Shown here: in pieces, positions 21,431 to 33,965 of the stretch | Layout of the letters: each line of letters begins with the position of its first letter | Position numbering within the stretch: the first letter of the stretch is position 1 | DNA from: Phoronis australis | Taxonomy: Eukaryota > Phoronida > Phoronidae | Assembly (NCBI GenBank): GCA_002633005.1 | Contig: NMRA01000429.1 | Span: 1-62,000 of the forward strand | Direction: 5' to 3' | Length of the DNA: 62,000 nt | Program-made: the position numbers and the translations under genes | Notes under the pieces: model-generated | The model's input: only the letters and a program-made list of their open reading frames with translations | The model's database searches: none | Told to the model about the DNA's origin: nothing

Positions 21431-22921
21431 CTTAACGAAACAGATTAGTGCTTACACGCTCATCCATGCACGGTCGGCGTCTGCCCTGTTGCCACTCGTA
21501 TCCACAGCTTGGCACTTCTCGCCTACTTTGAAAAAAATCCGCGATCGCAAACTACGCAGGCCTACTCAAACATCACTGGAAGTTCGACTGAAGCATGTGC
21601 GATTGTTTACTTCGGAAAATGACGACTGTATACCTACGCTTAAAAACAAGTTCCCAATTGCTATTCGTTTTAACAAAATAATTCTCCTTATTGTGTAATA
21701 TGTTATATACTGAAACTTGCGTTTTATTAAAACAAATTGATTGTGGTACATTTTGGCCTTTTGTTAGGAAATTATAAGCTGCCTCATGGCGGCGGATCAC
21801 AATATACCCTTTGTAAATTCTTGCGCTCTGCTCGTACACAAGGTGGTAAATTTTTATATTAATAAAAACTTTATTTTCTGGCCTAGAAAGAAAATTCAAA
21901 GTTCTAAAATGCTTAGATTTTCGCGAGGAATTCGGTTATGCAGGTAGATTTTTAAAATAAACTTTATTTTTTTTGCCAATAGTCGACAGGCACGTAGTTT
22001 TATGGCATAATGAGGTGTCATTAAAGGATTACGTACGTGACCAAGCAGGCCAGGCAGCTGGACTGAATTCAATGGGCTATTGTGATCGCATTAGCAAACT
22101 CCAACCGTCGGACGAAGGCCGTCCGACGGTCAATTTTCAGCTGGAAAGGGTTCCTCATGTTTTCAGTTTTCCAAGATAATGTTACAATTGAATCCCAGTC
22201 GTTTGCATACCGACGTACATAAGCTCATGGTTATGTGCAAACGGCCATTGTGCAGCAAGACGGTATCCCGATGAACAACATGACATTCAAATACCGAAGT
22301 CACCTGATTTAAAATCTGGTCAATCATGTTACAAGTGATAGGTCACCTAGGGGATAATGTTAATCATAGTTTAGGGTGATGAGCTTTTTTCTTCATGTGA
22401 TGTCAGTGTGTAGGTATCCTTTTTAGCAATGCAAAAACATTTTGAAAAGTTGATCAAAACGTAATTTTTAGTTCAATTATACTTTAATTTTGTGTTGTAC
22501 TTGAGTCGTTTTATTTGAAATCCTTGTACAACAATGTATCAAAATCAAGGCATCCTCCTTTTGGTGTTGTTTCAGCTACTGTTTCTTCTTAAGAAAACAA
22601 CAAATCATATTTCTGTCAGCCTTAATCAGTTGGATGCCTGTTGTTCAATGGATATCTAGTAGTATTCAAAATATTTGAAATTACTTGCAACATATTAACT
22701 ATGTAAGAGTTGTGTCTTATTTCCAAAAATTAGGCCTAGCCAGCCTCTGTAGACTATAGAAGATGGACCGCCACGTCCCTGTAAGTGTCACAGTCAATGC
22801 CGCAGTCCCTATTTCTGCCATAAGATAACCATATAAAAATACATGCTTGTCCATTAGCAAAGAGTGGCAAGAAGTTCCAGGATTTTATTTCCGTCTATCC
22901 TGGCCCATTGTGGCCATTCAT
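21431..22921. other. Intergenic
   Basis: Contains a perfect 11-bp hairpin at 22104-22130 (ACCGTCGGACG, loop AAGGC, then its inverse). No supported gene. Confidence 0.4.
22104..22130. repeat. Perfect 11-bp stem-loop
   Basis: ACCGTCGGACG, loop AAGGC, CGTCCGACGGT. It is GC-rich in an AT-rich background. No T-tract follows and no role can be assigned. Confidence 0.7.
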
Positions 22922-23131
22922 TTAGACTGCATGTTTATAATCATATTGTCTTATTGTGTATTGTAGCAAACTGCCAAAATTATGCTCATCCAGATTCCAC
23001 ATTGATATAACGACTTCCATTTTCTCGTTGTACATGTAGATGTAATAGTGAAGACAGGGCATAGGTTCACTGTCCTGACATCTTTGAATGATCCACTTGA
23101 TCGAGTCATGAAAATATGCCCACTTTGCCAC
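22886..23131 (-). CDS. Candidate last exon of an unrecognised gene
   Basis: Minus-strand frame 23131-22922 is open upstream without an in-frame ATG and encodes VAKWAYFHDSIKWIIQRC, then a run of Tyr- and Met-rich residues, ending in YDYKHAV and TAA at 22924-22922. An AATAAA polyadenylation signal (minus strand, 22889-22884) lies 33 nt after the stop, as in a real 3' end. A plausible acceptor (ATTACAG) lies just upstream near 23140. No family recognised. Upstream exons should be at higher coordinates but were not found. Confidence 0.35.
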
Positions 23132-23152
23132 TGTGACTGTAATGCTTCAGGT

Positions 23153-23295
23153 TGACCATAACAGTACAATTTATGTGGTTTGCTGCTTCAAAGGGAGAAA
23201 ATACGCAAAATACTATGACGTGAACAGGGTGGGTCAAAATGACCGTAATGGGACAAGACGAGTCCCGTTATGTTCACCCTGGACTGTTATGGTCA
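23153..23295. repeat. Nested palindrome (~143 bp foldback)
   Basis: TGACCATAACAGT (23153-23165) and ACTGTTATGGTCA (23283-23295) are perfect inverses. Inside are CAGGGTG/CACCCTG (23225/23275) and TAATGGGAC/GTCCCGTTA around a 7-nt loop. It may be a tiny MITE. Confidence 0.65.
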
Positions 23296-24583
23296 CCGTC
23301 GGAAATTGGATCGTTCTATGACGTCAGAACATTTGCCAACCTTCACAGTTGATCAGCCATCTTTTGATCACTTGATAAATGGTACAGTGAGATAAAACTC
23401 TTTAAATAACAGGTCTACCAGTGAAATCTATATTGACTTTTCCGTCTGTTATAGTTGATTATATTGAAAAATTACTTAAAGTGTCTTGCGGATAGCCAAA
23501 GATCGAGAAAAGAATTCAATCATAAAAGAGTGGTCAGAATTCATGCGAATTCTCTAGACGAGCTCACCAGTATCCTCAGGGTTTCCTTTGACACCACTTG
23601 AGCGGATGAAAAGATGCCTGCGGGTGACTTTCATTCTGCATAGGCTGAAAGAACTAAAATTCCTCCAAGACAAGTTTCCTGTATTAGGAAGGCTAGTGAG
23701 GTAGGTTTTTAATTAATATTGTATATTCATTAATTACAATAATAATCTGAAATTTTTGTTGTTTATTTGGTAGGACTTTGTTGAAGTAAAAAGTACTATT
23801 TTTATTTGCTTCAGGGATTTCCTACGGCTTCGAGCTTATGGCTCTACACGAAAGCCCCCGGCCAACAACGCCTTCGCCCTTCTGTGGACAAGTTGGCCAG
23901 TAGGTAAGGAGCTGGTCAAAATTATTGAAAACGTGTAGGCCTAAAACAGAAATCTGGAAATGAAATCTTGAAACTGAAGGAACGCATCAGCCCTCATATT
24001 GCGTCAATTAAATGTACACTTTTGTGTGGTCTTCAAATCAGCATCTATTTTGTAATTGTACAAACGTATAAAATTTTCTCCAGAAGTCTACCTTTTTACT
24101 CAAAAACACCATTTCACAAAAAACTGGGTTGTTATTCAAGGCCAATCAACGGTATNGGGGGGGGCTGAGCGCGCCACCCTGTCAACTCTTCTCCCTTAGC
24201 AGCTGCACTGAGCTATAGCTACCATAAGCCAGAGAAAAATGAAATAAAGCATTGAAAATGTGCCCAAGATACCCAGAAGCTTACTTCAAGCTTGAAAGCG
24301 AGAAATTTTCTGTCTGCATTACACGCCCCTTGAAAATGTTTCTCCTAAAAGAAAATAATGATAAATAACGATAACAACGGATTCCAAACTGACGGAATAC
24401 CCACCATTTGTGGTTAAGTAGGAGAAGGATACTTCCCTCCTTTGTTTCGACATGACGACTCTGCACCTTGAACTGCAGGGTTTGTGCTTTTCTTGCTGCA
24501 AATTTTGTGTTGAGGTATGTTTAGACGTATCTACGAACTTAACGAAGACGGTCACTGCATAGAGAGAGAGGGGGGCAGGGAGG
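23296..24583. other. Non-coding, with a single unresolved base at 24156
   Basis: The N at 24156 sits before an 8-G run, probably a homopolymer problem or a scaffold join. No gene recognised. Confidence 0.4.
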
Positions 24584-25131
24584 NNNNNNNNNNNNNNNNN
24601 NNNNNNNNNNNNNNNNNNNNNNNNNNNNNNNNNNNNNNNNNNNNNNNNNNNNNNNNNNNNNNNNNNNNNNNNNNNNNNNNNNNNNNNNNNNNNNNNNNNN
24701 NNNNNNNNNNNNNNNNNNNNNNNNNNNNNNNNNNNNNNNNNNNNNNNNNNNNNNNNNNNNNNNNNNNNNNNNNNNNNNNNNNNNNNNNNNNNNNNNNNNN
24801 NNNNNNNNNNNNNNNNNNNNNNNNNNNNNNNNNNNNNNNNNNNNNNNNNNNNNNNNNNNNNNNNNNNNNNNNNNNNNNNNNNNNNNNNNNNNNNNNNNNN
24901 NNNNNNNNNNNNNNNNNNNNNNNNNNNNNNNNNNNNNNNNNNNNNNNNNNNNNNNNNNNNNNNNNNNNNNNNNNNNNNNNNNNNNNNNNNNNNNNNNNNN
25001 NNNNNNNNNNNNNNNNNNNNNNNNNNNNNNNNNNNNNNNNNNNNNNNNNNNNNNNNNNNNNNNNNNNNNNNNNNNNNNNNNNNNNNNNNNNNNNNNNNNN
25101 NNNNNNNNNNNNNNNNNNNNNNNNNNNNNNN
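24584..25131. other. Assembly gap (548 N) in a GA microsatellite
   Basis: It is bordered by AGAGAGAGGGGGGCAGGGAGG-like sequence on the left and a (GA)n run on the right (25132-25156), so the gap is probably an unresolved GA repeat. Open frames crossing it are meaningless. Confidence 0.9.
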
Positions 25132-25156
25132 GAGAGAGAGAGAGAGAGAGAGAGAG

Positions 25157-26310
25157 GGAGCCGAGGGAGAGATTGAGAGAGATATGAATAACTAGTATTG
25201 GCAAAAGCTTACTTACATGCCTGTGATTCAAGATTGCAGTTTTAGTGCGTGTATTATTTCAGAGTTCGTATCTATTGAGTTCAACACTTTACATGGAAGA
25301 TTCTAAAACTATGTTGGTCAACGTTCGACTTTTTGGAGATTTTACACAAGTTTTCATTGTGTTTTAAAAGAGATTGCAGGTGTATAGGTTACTCTGGTGG
25401 TGGAGTGCTTCATTGTACTATTGTCTTATATAGGGAATTCCGTTGTCTCATTGAGAATTGATAAATATAAAGCATTTTTGTGGGATCAATTTTGACTTTT
25501 ACACCTGGAATTTATACTATCAGACTGGGCACAAGGGTAAGCATAAGCACCAGTACCCAATTAGCATCTGTAGAATCCGTCTCACACTTGAATTGGACGA
25601 ACTTGTGTGTGTTTCAAGGAACATGTTGGTACTGTCTTCTACCTGTTGTTTAATCAATATAGCCATTCTCAATGTAATACGTATTTTGAATTTACTGCCT
25701 ACACAGTGGAACAACGCGCCTCTTCTAAAGACAGCTAATCAAAAGGTTAACTTATTAGCCTAACAGAACGAAATGAGACTTTTTTCCCAGTTTGTGTGAG
25801 TCTTTGCAGGGAAATTTACCCACAATGTTCACCGCTACAACACCTCAAAACCTGGCGAACAGTGCCCAAACCCACTCACGAACATCACAAACTAGATTTA
25901 GCTTCTAAAACCCGGCGACGACACCTAAAAGACCAACTAAAATAATACATTTTAAAAATATAGGAAGTGACCCCTAAAACTGCTTTATGAGAACTCATAG
26001 GACTCCGTTCAGCAACTTTTGAGATCTGATGTTCCGAACTTGACCACAACTGAAATTTTTCTGGTGTCGTTCGTACATGGTCTCCTTACATTTGAACAAC
26101 TTAAATACTAAATTACAAGAAAAATTTGGCAACACTCATTCATAGCTACCACCGCAAAAACACCCATGACATTGATGAAAAAATAAACCCATTTCGATTC
26201 CAAAATTGACGAAACCATAATTATTTTGGTAATGGTAACGTGTGGCACCAAGCATTCACGCAAACAAACAGACAAGTGGGAGAACGGTATCGGAAAATTT
26301 CCAAGCGCAT
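25157..26310. other. Non-coding
   Basis: The frames at 25458-25763(+) and 26108-26347(-) carry no recognisable motif. Confidence 0.4.
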
Positions 26311-27640
26311 TTATAGTCGGTGCTACCTTTTTCCACAAGTTCGACATCTAAATTAAGTGTATATTAGTTGTACGATATTTTAGTCAGACAAAGGTTCGCT
26401 CAGATACAAATTGTGTGGTCTAAGGAACCACAGTTGCCATTTCCATTTTTGTATTAACTAACTTTAGTCTAACTTTGCCAGGCCTTGAAGAATTGCCTCT
26501 GTAGCCCTTTAGCTGCCAGTTTTCTTTTTCATTCCTTATGGGAGAATCAAAGCGACAAAAAACTCTCTTGTAGTCTACGAATGAGTCTATGGGAAACGAA
26601 TTGTATGTCCTAAGAACCGCTGTGCGTTATTTTCTTCTTTCACTGTGCACGTTCACAACATCCTAAAGTCGTGTGCTCAAAACATTGCAAAGACATGGGT
26701 TTGTTGATTGTAGGCTAGGTATAGCTCCACCTGTAGGAGCGTGTGCTCATACATCAAGGTGATTTTGGAGACACACTTCATAAAGCCGGAGTGCCCCGAT
26801 TACTAGACATTCTGCAAGATTGATAATCACAATGTTCGAACATCAGCCCACATACTAACGCCAATTCCCTTCGCACACATATTCTCAGGTATTCTTTATA
26901 GTCGGTGCTATCTTTTTCCACAAGTTCGACATCTAATTAAGTGTATATTAGTTGCACGATATTTTAGTCAGACAATGGTTCGCTCAGATACAAATTGTGT
27001 GGTCTAAGGAACCACAGTTGCCATTTCCATTTTTGTATTAACTAACTTTAGTCTAACTTTGCCAGGCCTTGAAGAATTGCCTCTGTAGCCCTTTAGCTGC
27101 TAGTTTTCTTATTCATTCCTTATGGGAGAATCAAAGCGACAAAAAACTCTCTTGTAGTCTACGAGTGAGTCTATGGGAAACGAATTGTATGTCCTAAGAA
27201 CCGCTGTGCGTTATTTTCTTCTTGATTTGCTTTCACTGTGCACGTTCACAACATCCTAAAGTCGTGTGCTCAAAACATTGCAAGGACATGGGTTTGCTGA
27301 TTGTAGGCTAGGTATAGCTCCACCTGTAGGAGCGTGTGCTCATACATCAAGGTGATTTTGGAGACACACTTCATAAAGCCGGAGTGCCCCGATTACTAGA
27401 CATTCTGCAAGATTGATAATCACAATGTTCGAACATCAGCCCACATACTAACGCCAATTCCCTTCGCACACATACTCTCAGGTATTCTTTATAGTCGGTG
27501 CTATCTTTTTCCACAAGTTCGACATCTAATTAAGTGTATATTAGTTGTACGATATTTTAGTCAGACAAAGGTTCGCTCAGATACAAATTGTGTGGTCTAA
27601 GGAACCACAGTTGCCATTTCCATTTTTATATTCAATGACT
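26311..27640 (+). repeat. Recent tandem duplication, ~585-593 bp unit, two full copies plus a partial third
   Basis: TTTATAGTCGGTGCTA recurs near 26310, 26895 and 27488. Copies 1 and 2 are nearly identical along their length and differ by a 9-bp insertion (GATTTGCTT) in copy 2. The third copy is closely similar for ~150 bp, then diverges strongly, and a further degenerate echo runs to about 28000. No gene is visible within the unit. Confidence 0.85.
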
Positions 27641-29220
27641 TGCCAGGTCTTCAAGAATTGCGTCTGTATAGCGCTCTAATTGCCAATTTTGTTATCCATT
27701 CTCAACCAAAATCAAAGTGATAAACTATCACTTTTGTCGCCCATGAGTCGATGGGACACGAATTTTGTGTCTCAAGAACCACTTTGCGTTACTTTCTTCT
27801 TTTCCTTCAGTCTATATGGATTGATTTTGCTTTGTCTATGCTCAGAAAAATTCTAATGAATGGGTTTTATCTTTTCCCACACGTTTCTTAAATAGATATT
27901 AGGTGCACAAAGTCCTATTCAGAAAAAAAGGTTCACTGAGACACAAATTCTGTGATCTAAGGAACCTCAGTTGTCATTCCCATTTTTTTGAATTCACTTA
28001 TTTCGTTGACTGTAGGCTAGACGTAAGAGCCGTATCATTACGAGTGTGTCAGTGCTCATATAAGCCGACTTTTGAAAAACACTTTCCGATAATTAATGTC
28101 TCGCATTCATGCAAAGGGTATTATACCAGTTATATAACTCTTTGGTGTTTATACATTTTTGGCTTTTAAGTCAACTCAAAAATTAAAATTCCTTTGAATA
28201 CATTTCTAAGACTGCTATATGTTGCGACAAATAACCCCGAAAACATACCGACCGAAGCTCAGTTAGAACGGTCTGCTATCAAATCACCCCCGGCACGGCG
28301 CTCTTGTCATTAGCATCAGCCACCACCTCCAAAAGCCACTTCCGTTGCAAATTCCGACATGTACTGCATCTAAAGCCACTGTCTCCACCTGTGGTTTTGC
28401 GCGGTGGAGCTGTTAGGTGTGGTCACACTGCCTGTAGTCAGTAGTGGGTAGTAATACACTTTATTCACGTTACGACAAAAAATACAATTAATACAAATTT
28501 ACGCTTATGGAGACTCTGTGAAGGACCCGAAGAGTCCGCTGACCACGGAGGCACCAGAGACAAAATACAGTGTTACAGCTAATCATAATTACAATTTTTA
28601 GGTGATAATGTAATTTAAAAAGTTAGTTTACGTGAAAAGAATTCTACGTTTATGTCCTAACCGGTCGATATTGGACAACTCAACCGGTTTGGGCACCACA
28701 GAATCTGCCGGTTCATATCAAAGACACGGTTAATTGAATCGCCTCACGCTGCTGTTATCGCTCTCTATATATAGAGACCCATCATAACACAGTGGGTGCG
28801 ACAACAGTATTTTTGAATTTTCGCTTTGAAAGCTGGTGAATAGCATATTTGAATAGTTCTTGAAAAGCACGCTTGATTAGGTTTTTGAATTGTGAAAATT
28901 GGAGAAGAGTTGCGACTTTTACAACCCTAAAACATTTATTTAATATTGCAACATGTTCCTAATTAATTTTGGTGGTTGTGCAACTGCAGCCCAATTTCGC
29001 ACTCGCAGTAAACCCAAAGTGTAGTAACTAGTACCCAGGGGTTGTTTTCGCCACATAGGGTATTTTTCCATAAGAAGATATAAAGCTAACACCAGAGTCC
29101 CAAATCATTATACACTAGGCCTACTAAAAAAAGTATTGTATATTTTGTTATGCAACTTAATATTTTTCATGTTTCAAGAATAAAACTAAATTTCATCTCA
29201 ATGTCATGAAAACCAACATA
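27641..29220. other. Degenerate continuation of the tandem repeat, then unassigned sequence
   Basis: 27641-28000 keeps diverged repeat words (GGTTCACTGAGACACAAATTC resembles GGTTCGCTCAGATACAAATT). 28250-29220 shows no gene. Confidence 0.4.
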
Positions 29221-29989
29221 TAGAATGTTCTGGCGCAGTGTCAGCGAACAATCGAGAGAAACACAGGTGATTCTACGTACAGCCTAATTCTTTTATTCGA
29301 GTGCCGTCAGTACATAGACAAACCCGTAAACTGAAATAAACAAAACCCTGAGTCACTACTACGAAATATAATATAAGCACAGGCAGTGACAATATATACA
29401 AAAACCGTTATTTACATCAACGAAGAAAATGTACAAGTAACGAAATGGCTACATCAGATAAACTGACTCTTATATGAAAATACTATATACAAAAACGAAC
29501 CTAATTCATACACAATTCTGCCGTGAGACCGTGACGCAAACTAGATATCAAGTCACGCTAAACTTTTACAATAATATGAGCTAGAAACAGACTGGTTTGT
29601 GAATTGCAATCTCAAGGTCGCAGCGAACAACGCCCAAACCCTCGACACGAACCACGAAGGACGAAATACGGCAAAGTAAATAAAGCGAAAATACTGAAAC
29701 TACGCGGGACACGAGAGAATGCATTGCACAAACCAGAATATAACGATAAGCAAAAGAACACTACTTACATCATGAAAACCCTGCAATCTCGACGATGAAA
29801 CCAATGAGATGCATACACTGCACACAGATACGAAATACGAATGAATGGAACTGGCGGGTAAAACGCTTTTAAATGTCAGTACCACGTGACAAGTTCACAA
29901 TCAGGGGGGTACTTGAAAATGAGTACAACAGGAAACAATACTTAATATACACAGGCAATATGAATGATTGCGTCTGCAGTAACATAGAA
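29221..29989 (-). mobile_element. Solo LTR (759 bp) of a BEL/Pao-like retrotransposon, with target duplications
   Basis: The LTR spans 29226-29984, starting TGTTCTGGCG and ending CTGCAGTAACA (TGTT..AACA). It is flanked on both sides by TAGAA (29221-29225 and 29985-29989), a 5-bp target duplication. Its right 392 bp are almost identical to 37423-37821, the LTR piece next to a BEL-type gag on the minus strand, so I orient it as minus. No internal sequence follows, as expected after LTR-LTR recombination. Confidence 0.9.
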
Positions 29990-30179
29990 GATAGAATGAG
30001 ATAACAATGCAACTTCTATGGTGAGATATGAATGGACTATGCCACTTTGAATTAGGTCAGGTCAAACATTGCCATTTCGCTTGTGTAGATTGCTGGTGTC
30101 ACCGCAAGCAAACGGCGAAATGTGAAATGAATGTGAAAAGAAAATGATCAACATTTAATTTTGAACGTGAGAGCTTTTT

Positions 30180-30720
30180 ATTTTAACACAATCACTACTC
30201 GATCGGTCCACCATTGGCTCGTACATGTATGCATGACGCAAATCTCCTTCGCAAGATGCTGGGTGACGGTATGAGCGTGATGAGGTCTTTGCATTATCGT
30301 CCATGTCAGTACACAGCGTGTGGGTAGGTATGGCAACTGGATTAAGAATGTTGTCGATATAACGTCTGGAAGTTGAACTACCCTCAATGACCACAAGCCT
30401 GGTGTTTGCTCCGTGACTGATGCAAGCCGACACCACGACACTCCCGCCATGAAATGAATGCTGTCTGGTGGCGATTTCACGCAAAACTAGCATTTTTTCG
30501 CCACGTCTTCACCAGAATTGAACTCAGCCATTGTTCTTGCGTGAACAAAACCGAGATTCATCTGCAAACAGCACAGACTTCCACTGCTGTCTGGTCCAAC
30601 TTTGATGATGAGTGCACCATCTGCGTCGACATCATCGCGGGACATCGCTGGTACATTTCTTGATTTGCGCGCGCAATCTATTACGTATTGTCTGGCATGA
30701 AATTCGCTGTCCTTCATCCA
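30180..30720 (-). pseudogene. Tc1/mariner transposase relic
   Basis: Reading in shifting minus-strand frames, WTRQQWKSVLFADESRF (about 30598-30548) matches the Tc1 block around the second catalytic Asp. This is followed by FHGGSVVVSACISHGANT and SRRYIDNIL, then DDNA at the place of the conserved QDNA motif. In-frame stops and frame changes show it is inactive. Terminal inverted repeats were not identified. Confidence 0.8.
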
Positions 30721-31472
30721 CAAAGAGCTGTGACTGAATTTCTTTAACAGTAACTAACCGATATCTCTATAGCCAACCCGGTTGTCTCTCTTCAAGAAAT
30801 ATGTCTTCTTGAATAGCTAACAGCATACTTATTATATTTGAAGTTTCCCGATTTCAGCTTGACCTAATTAGCATAGCGTGCGCCTTGAAAGAGTTGAGAG
30901 GCGCGAGAGCGTCTCAATGTTGGGTTCTCAATTAAGGGAAACAGTTCCTGAATTAGTGTCTAGTATCATCAATGTATTCATCATACAACACAGATTCTGA
31001 AGAGTTCTGATAAATGAAAGGAACACAAAAATAAGTAATAGATGAAGGCTAGTAATTTGTGAGATAACTAAAAAGACATTAATAGTATGTGCACAACAGT
31101 TCAAAACTTACAATTCAAAATCACCAGAGGTACCAAGGACGGGACAATGGTTGCTAAATACAAATGGCAAACGGAAGACGACAAAAACATTCAGCTGAGG
31201 ACCGCACACCATACACGTGACAGATGCCTGCGTGTCCAGATAAACCTCTTGGCCAGAGGCAAATTTTACAGGCAATAATTATGCAATTGGTTAGGAGTAT
31301 GAAGGTGCGGGAACGTGGAGGAATGAAACTCATTGCTGATGACCAAAACTGGTCGTGTGACCGCTTACTATATATGGAAATGACGTCCTGACACCCTAAA
31401 TATAGAAACATTTATGTGTCACGCTTCCGCTGATATTCAACTCCTCCTCAGCATCAAATGAGGACAGATCCA
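30721..31472. other. Intergenic, downstream of the annexin stop
   Basis: The 3' UTR of the annexin gene should begin here on the minus strand (below 31473). No clear polyadenylation signal was assigned. Confidence 0.4.
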
Positions 31473-31607
31473 TCACTCCATCGCAAAACCGTTGACTAAT
31501 CTCAGAAGCAAGTCGCAGTAGTCCCCGGATGTGTCGGCCTTAATCCATTTGTCAAGAGACCGGCCATACAGCGACAGGAACGCCTCCTTAACGTCCACCA
31601 TATCAAT
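31473..31607 (-). CDS. Annexin, last coding exon (end of repeat 4)
   Basis: Acceptor TTTCAG precedes IDMVDVKEAFLSLYGRSL, then IKADTSGDYCDLLLRL and stop at 31475-31473. The block DVKEAF..LYGRSL..WI..DTSGDY..LLL is the hallmark end of the fourth annexin repeat. The exon continues in phase 0 from the exon at 33853-33965. The DTSGDY acidic position is the usual partner of the repeat's calcium loop. With its sister exons it encodes a calcium-dependent phospholipid-binding protein. Confidence 0.93.
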   Translation of the reverse strand: MDMVDVKEAFLSLYGRSLDKWIKADTSGDYCDLLLRLVNGFAME

Positions 31608-31811
31608 CTGAAATGAACCAAATATTTGTGAAGTTGGAATATGGTTGTTGTAAACACTGGTAAGGCAGAGCAATGCTGGTCACATGAACTGTCCACTGAC
31701 ATGAGGTGGAACCTGCGACCTGACTATGCAACCTATAGACAGTCTGGGCTGCCTCCTCTACGTGTGGCTATTGATGTTCTAATCTACTGTCCGGACACGA
31801 TATTCAAGCAC

Positions 31812-32473
31812 GCAAAAGGTACCCACTCATCCAAGGCTTTACCGCAACCAGGTGGCGCTTTGCACCAATCACGTGGTTTGTCGCTTTATCGCGTGAACTT
31901 CATTTGGGTAATCAGCCTCAGGTGAAATTTTGTGTTCAGTGTAAAAGAGTTTTATAATTATTGGCCTCATAATCACCCACTATAACCTTTTCCGTAACAT
32001 ATGTCAGAGAATCGGAGGAATATGTGCATGGTTAAATCAATGTTTGGTGAATATGATCGCCAATCCAATAGTTGAGTGAAACAGATTGATTAAACTTTAT
32101 GTCAGACTGCGTGTGAAACCAATTACGTCATTGGATAATTTCAACACCTCCGTCTGCCGTCAGGTGTCAGGTAACGCAACCGAACGTGCCGTTATCGAGT
32201 AGAACTACTCGATCTAAATTGATACAAAATAGGTTGTTTTTTGAGTGGCATTCTCCTTTAAGGAACGAATGAATAAAACGTAGTCCTGAAAAGGACTGTT
32301 GGGTTGAGTCAAATTATACACAAAATTCACAAAAAATCGCACTGAACAACGTCTATCAACGTCGAAGGCTGTCTGCCTGATTAGCTTACCCGCAATGTAA
32401 ACAAACCAGCAGGGGTATTACACACAGCGCCACCTGTTTGCGGTAAAGCCTTGGATGAGTGGGTACCTTTTGC
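31812..32473. mobile_element. MITE-like element with ~48-bp terminal inverted repeats
   Basis: 31812-31861 and 32424-32473 are inverted copies (outer end GCAAAAGGTACCCACTCATC, inner end GGTGGCGCT) with few differences. The 662 bp element is non-coding and sits in the annexin intron. Target duplication is not evident beyond a shared TTCA. Confidence 0.75.
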
Positions 32474-32747
32474 TTCATTGGACGGTGCTAATGATAAAAA
32501 GCCCCTCTTTTAACACAGATCACTAGCTGTTCATCAGTTTGGGAAGGTTTGTCAGCTAAGGACATGAACAGCACTATCTTAGGGGGCGATATTTGACTGC
32601 AAGACAATCTTGAAAGACATTTGCCGCAGCTAAAGCTTACTGAGCATGGTGCGGTGCATTCTAGTGGCATGACCCGCTTATCAGAAAAAAAGCTTTGTAA
32701 GGGAACACCTGACTAGAAAGTAACGGAATAATTCATGGTTCTGTTAA

Positions 32748-32832
32748 GCCATGATATCAGTGTAGCCATGATATCAGTGTAGCCATGATATCAGTGTAGC
32801 CATGATATTAGTGTAGCCATGATATCAGTGTC
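32748..32832 (+). repeat. 17-bp tandem repeat, 5 copies
   Basis: Unit GCCATGATATCAGTGTA. One copy has a C-to-T change and the last degenerates at its end. Intronic. Confidence 0.9.
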
Positions 32833-33852
32833 ACCATGCGAATAAACTGCTCAATGGAAATAATGACATCACTGGTTATTATTTTGTTACTTTCATTTCA
32901 CTAGTGATGTCATGCATGATGATGTATCCCTCCTGTTTTGATTAATTCTTAGCATAAAAACATCAAAAACGTTCATAAAATTGGTGGAGTAAGCGAGTCA
33001 ACAATTTAATTGCTAAAAATCAACTTTAGTGATGAAAGTCACATTTGCAGGATGAGCATTTGGGTTTTCAATACCAAAAACTTACAAATATGCTATCAGT
33101 AGTGCATTTCCGGTAAAAATTCCCTACGGAGAGACACCAAGGTGTTTCTGGCTTCAGTTACTTTTCATGTCACAAAGTAAAATGGCGAAATTAGTTCCTG
33201 ATTTTGTCCGCAATAACCTGGTTCCCGTGTCTACTCAAATTCATTTTAAACATTTCCCATTCTACTTCAGTGTGAATTCACAATAAGTGTATTGTTATGA
33301 ACTCGGGTATACATGTACCATTGATTTACCGTGGGTGACTAACCACAGTATTAAAACTAATTTCAAGTCCGCCAAACTCGTAATCTCCAGTTTTCACTGG
33401 AGTTCCTAGCACAAGTCTAGGGGTCATCGAGTTCCGAGTAACTCCACTAAACACTCATAGTAAACACTACAATAAACTCGAGCATTTTCAGAATGAGAGC
33501 TCAAAAACGTTGTAAGTTACATTATTGTAAAAAATCATTTCATTTTCACTTTACGCTGGTAAGTCTGGAGTTTTTCATGAAAATCATAGCACCTCAAAAA
33601 CAAGTGGAATTTCTAACAACGTTTTGGAAAGAAGTTTATAAAGAATGGTATCTAAAAGGTTCATGTGAATAGGAGCACTTCTTGTATTATTATTATTATT
33701 AGGCTGAAATAAACAGTTTAAACAAAGATCCACCATTCTTGAGACGTGATGTTCCCATGTTAGAAAAATCTGGACATTTTCTAGGGTTCTATATAATCAA
33801 GCAAAAACATCAGAGAGGTTAAGACATTCTACCAATCACATAACTGACCTAC

Positions 33853-33965
33853 CTCACAGTGACTGACAACCAATCTAGTCAAAGAATCCTCATCAGTGCT
33901 GACACCTGCCATGGCATCATGGAACTGCTCAGCGTAGAAATTAATCGGATTTTGGGAAAATTTAA
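33853..33965 (-). CDS. Annexin, penultimate exon (start of repeat 4)
   Basis: Acceptor TTTTCTAG, then KFSQNPINFYAEQFHDAM, a calcium-binding loop of the type AGVSTDED, LTRLVVSHCE, and donor GTAGGT. Phase 1 entry joins exactly to the exon at 34798-34975, and exit is phase 0 into 31473-31607. The loop has STDE in place of the commoner GTDE, a mild variation. Confidence 0.92.

Larger units (their letters stand above)
31608..33852 (-). other. Annexin intron (2.2 kb) with a MITE and a short tandem repeat
   Basis: Bounded by donor GTAGGT (33852) and acceptor CAG (31608-31610). It contains the TIR element at 31812-32473 and the 17-bp repeat at 32748-32832. Confidence 0.85.

Noticed and set aside
24517-25231. 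219- and 230-aa frames
   Set aside because: They cross the N gap.
29604-29798. 64-aa plus frame, identical to one at 37434-37628
   Set aside because: Both lie within the two LTR copies; identity reflects the repeat, not a gene.
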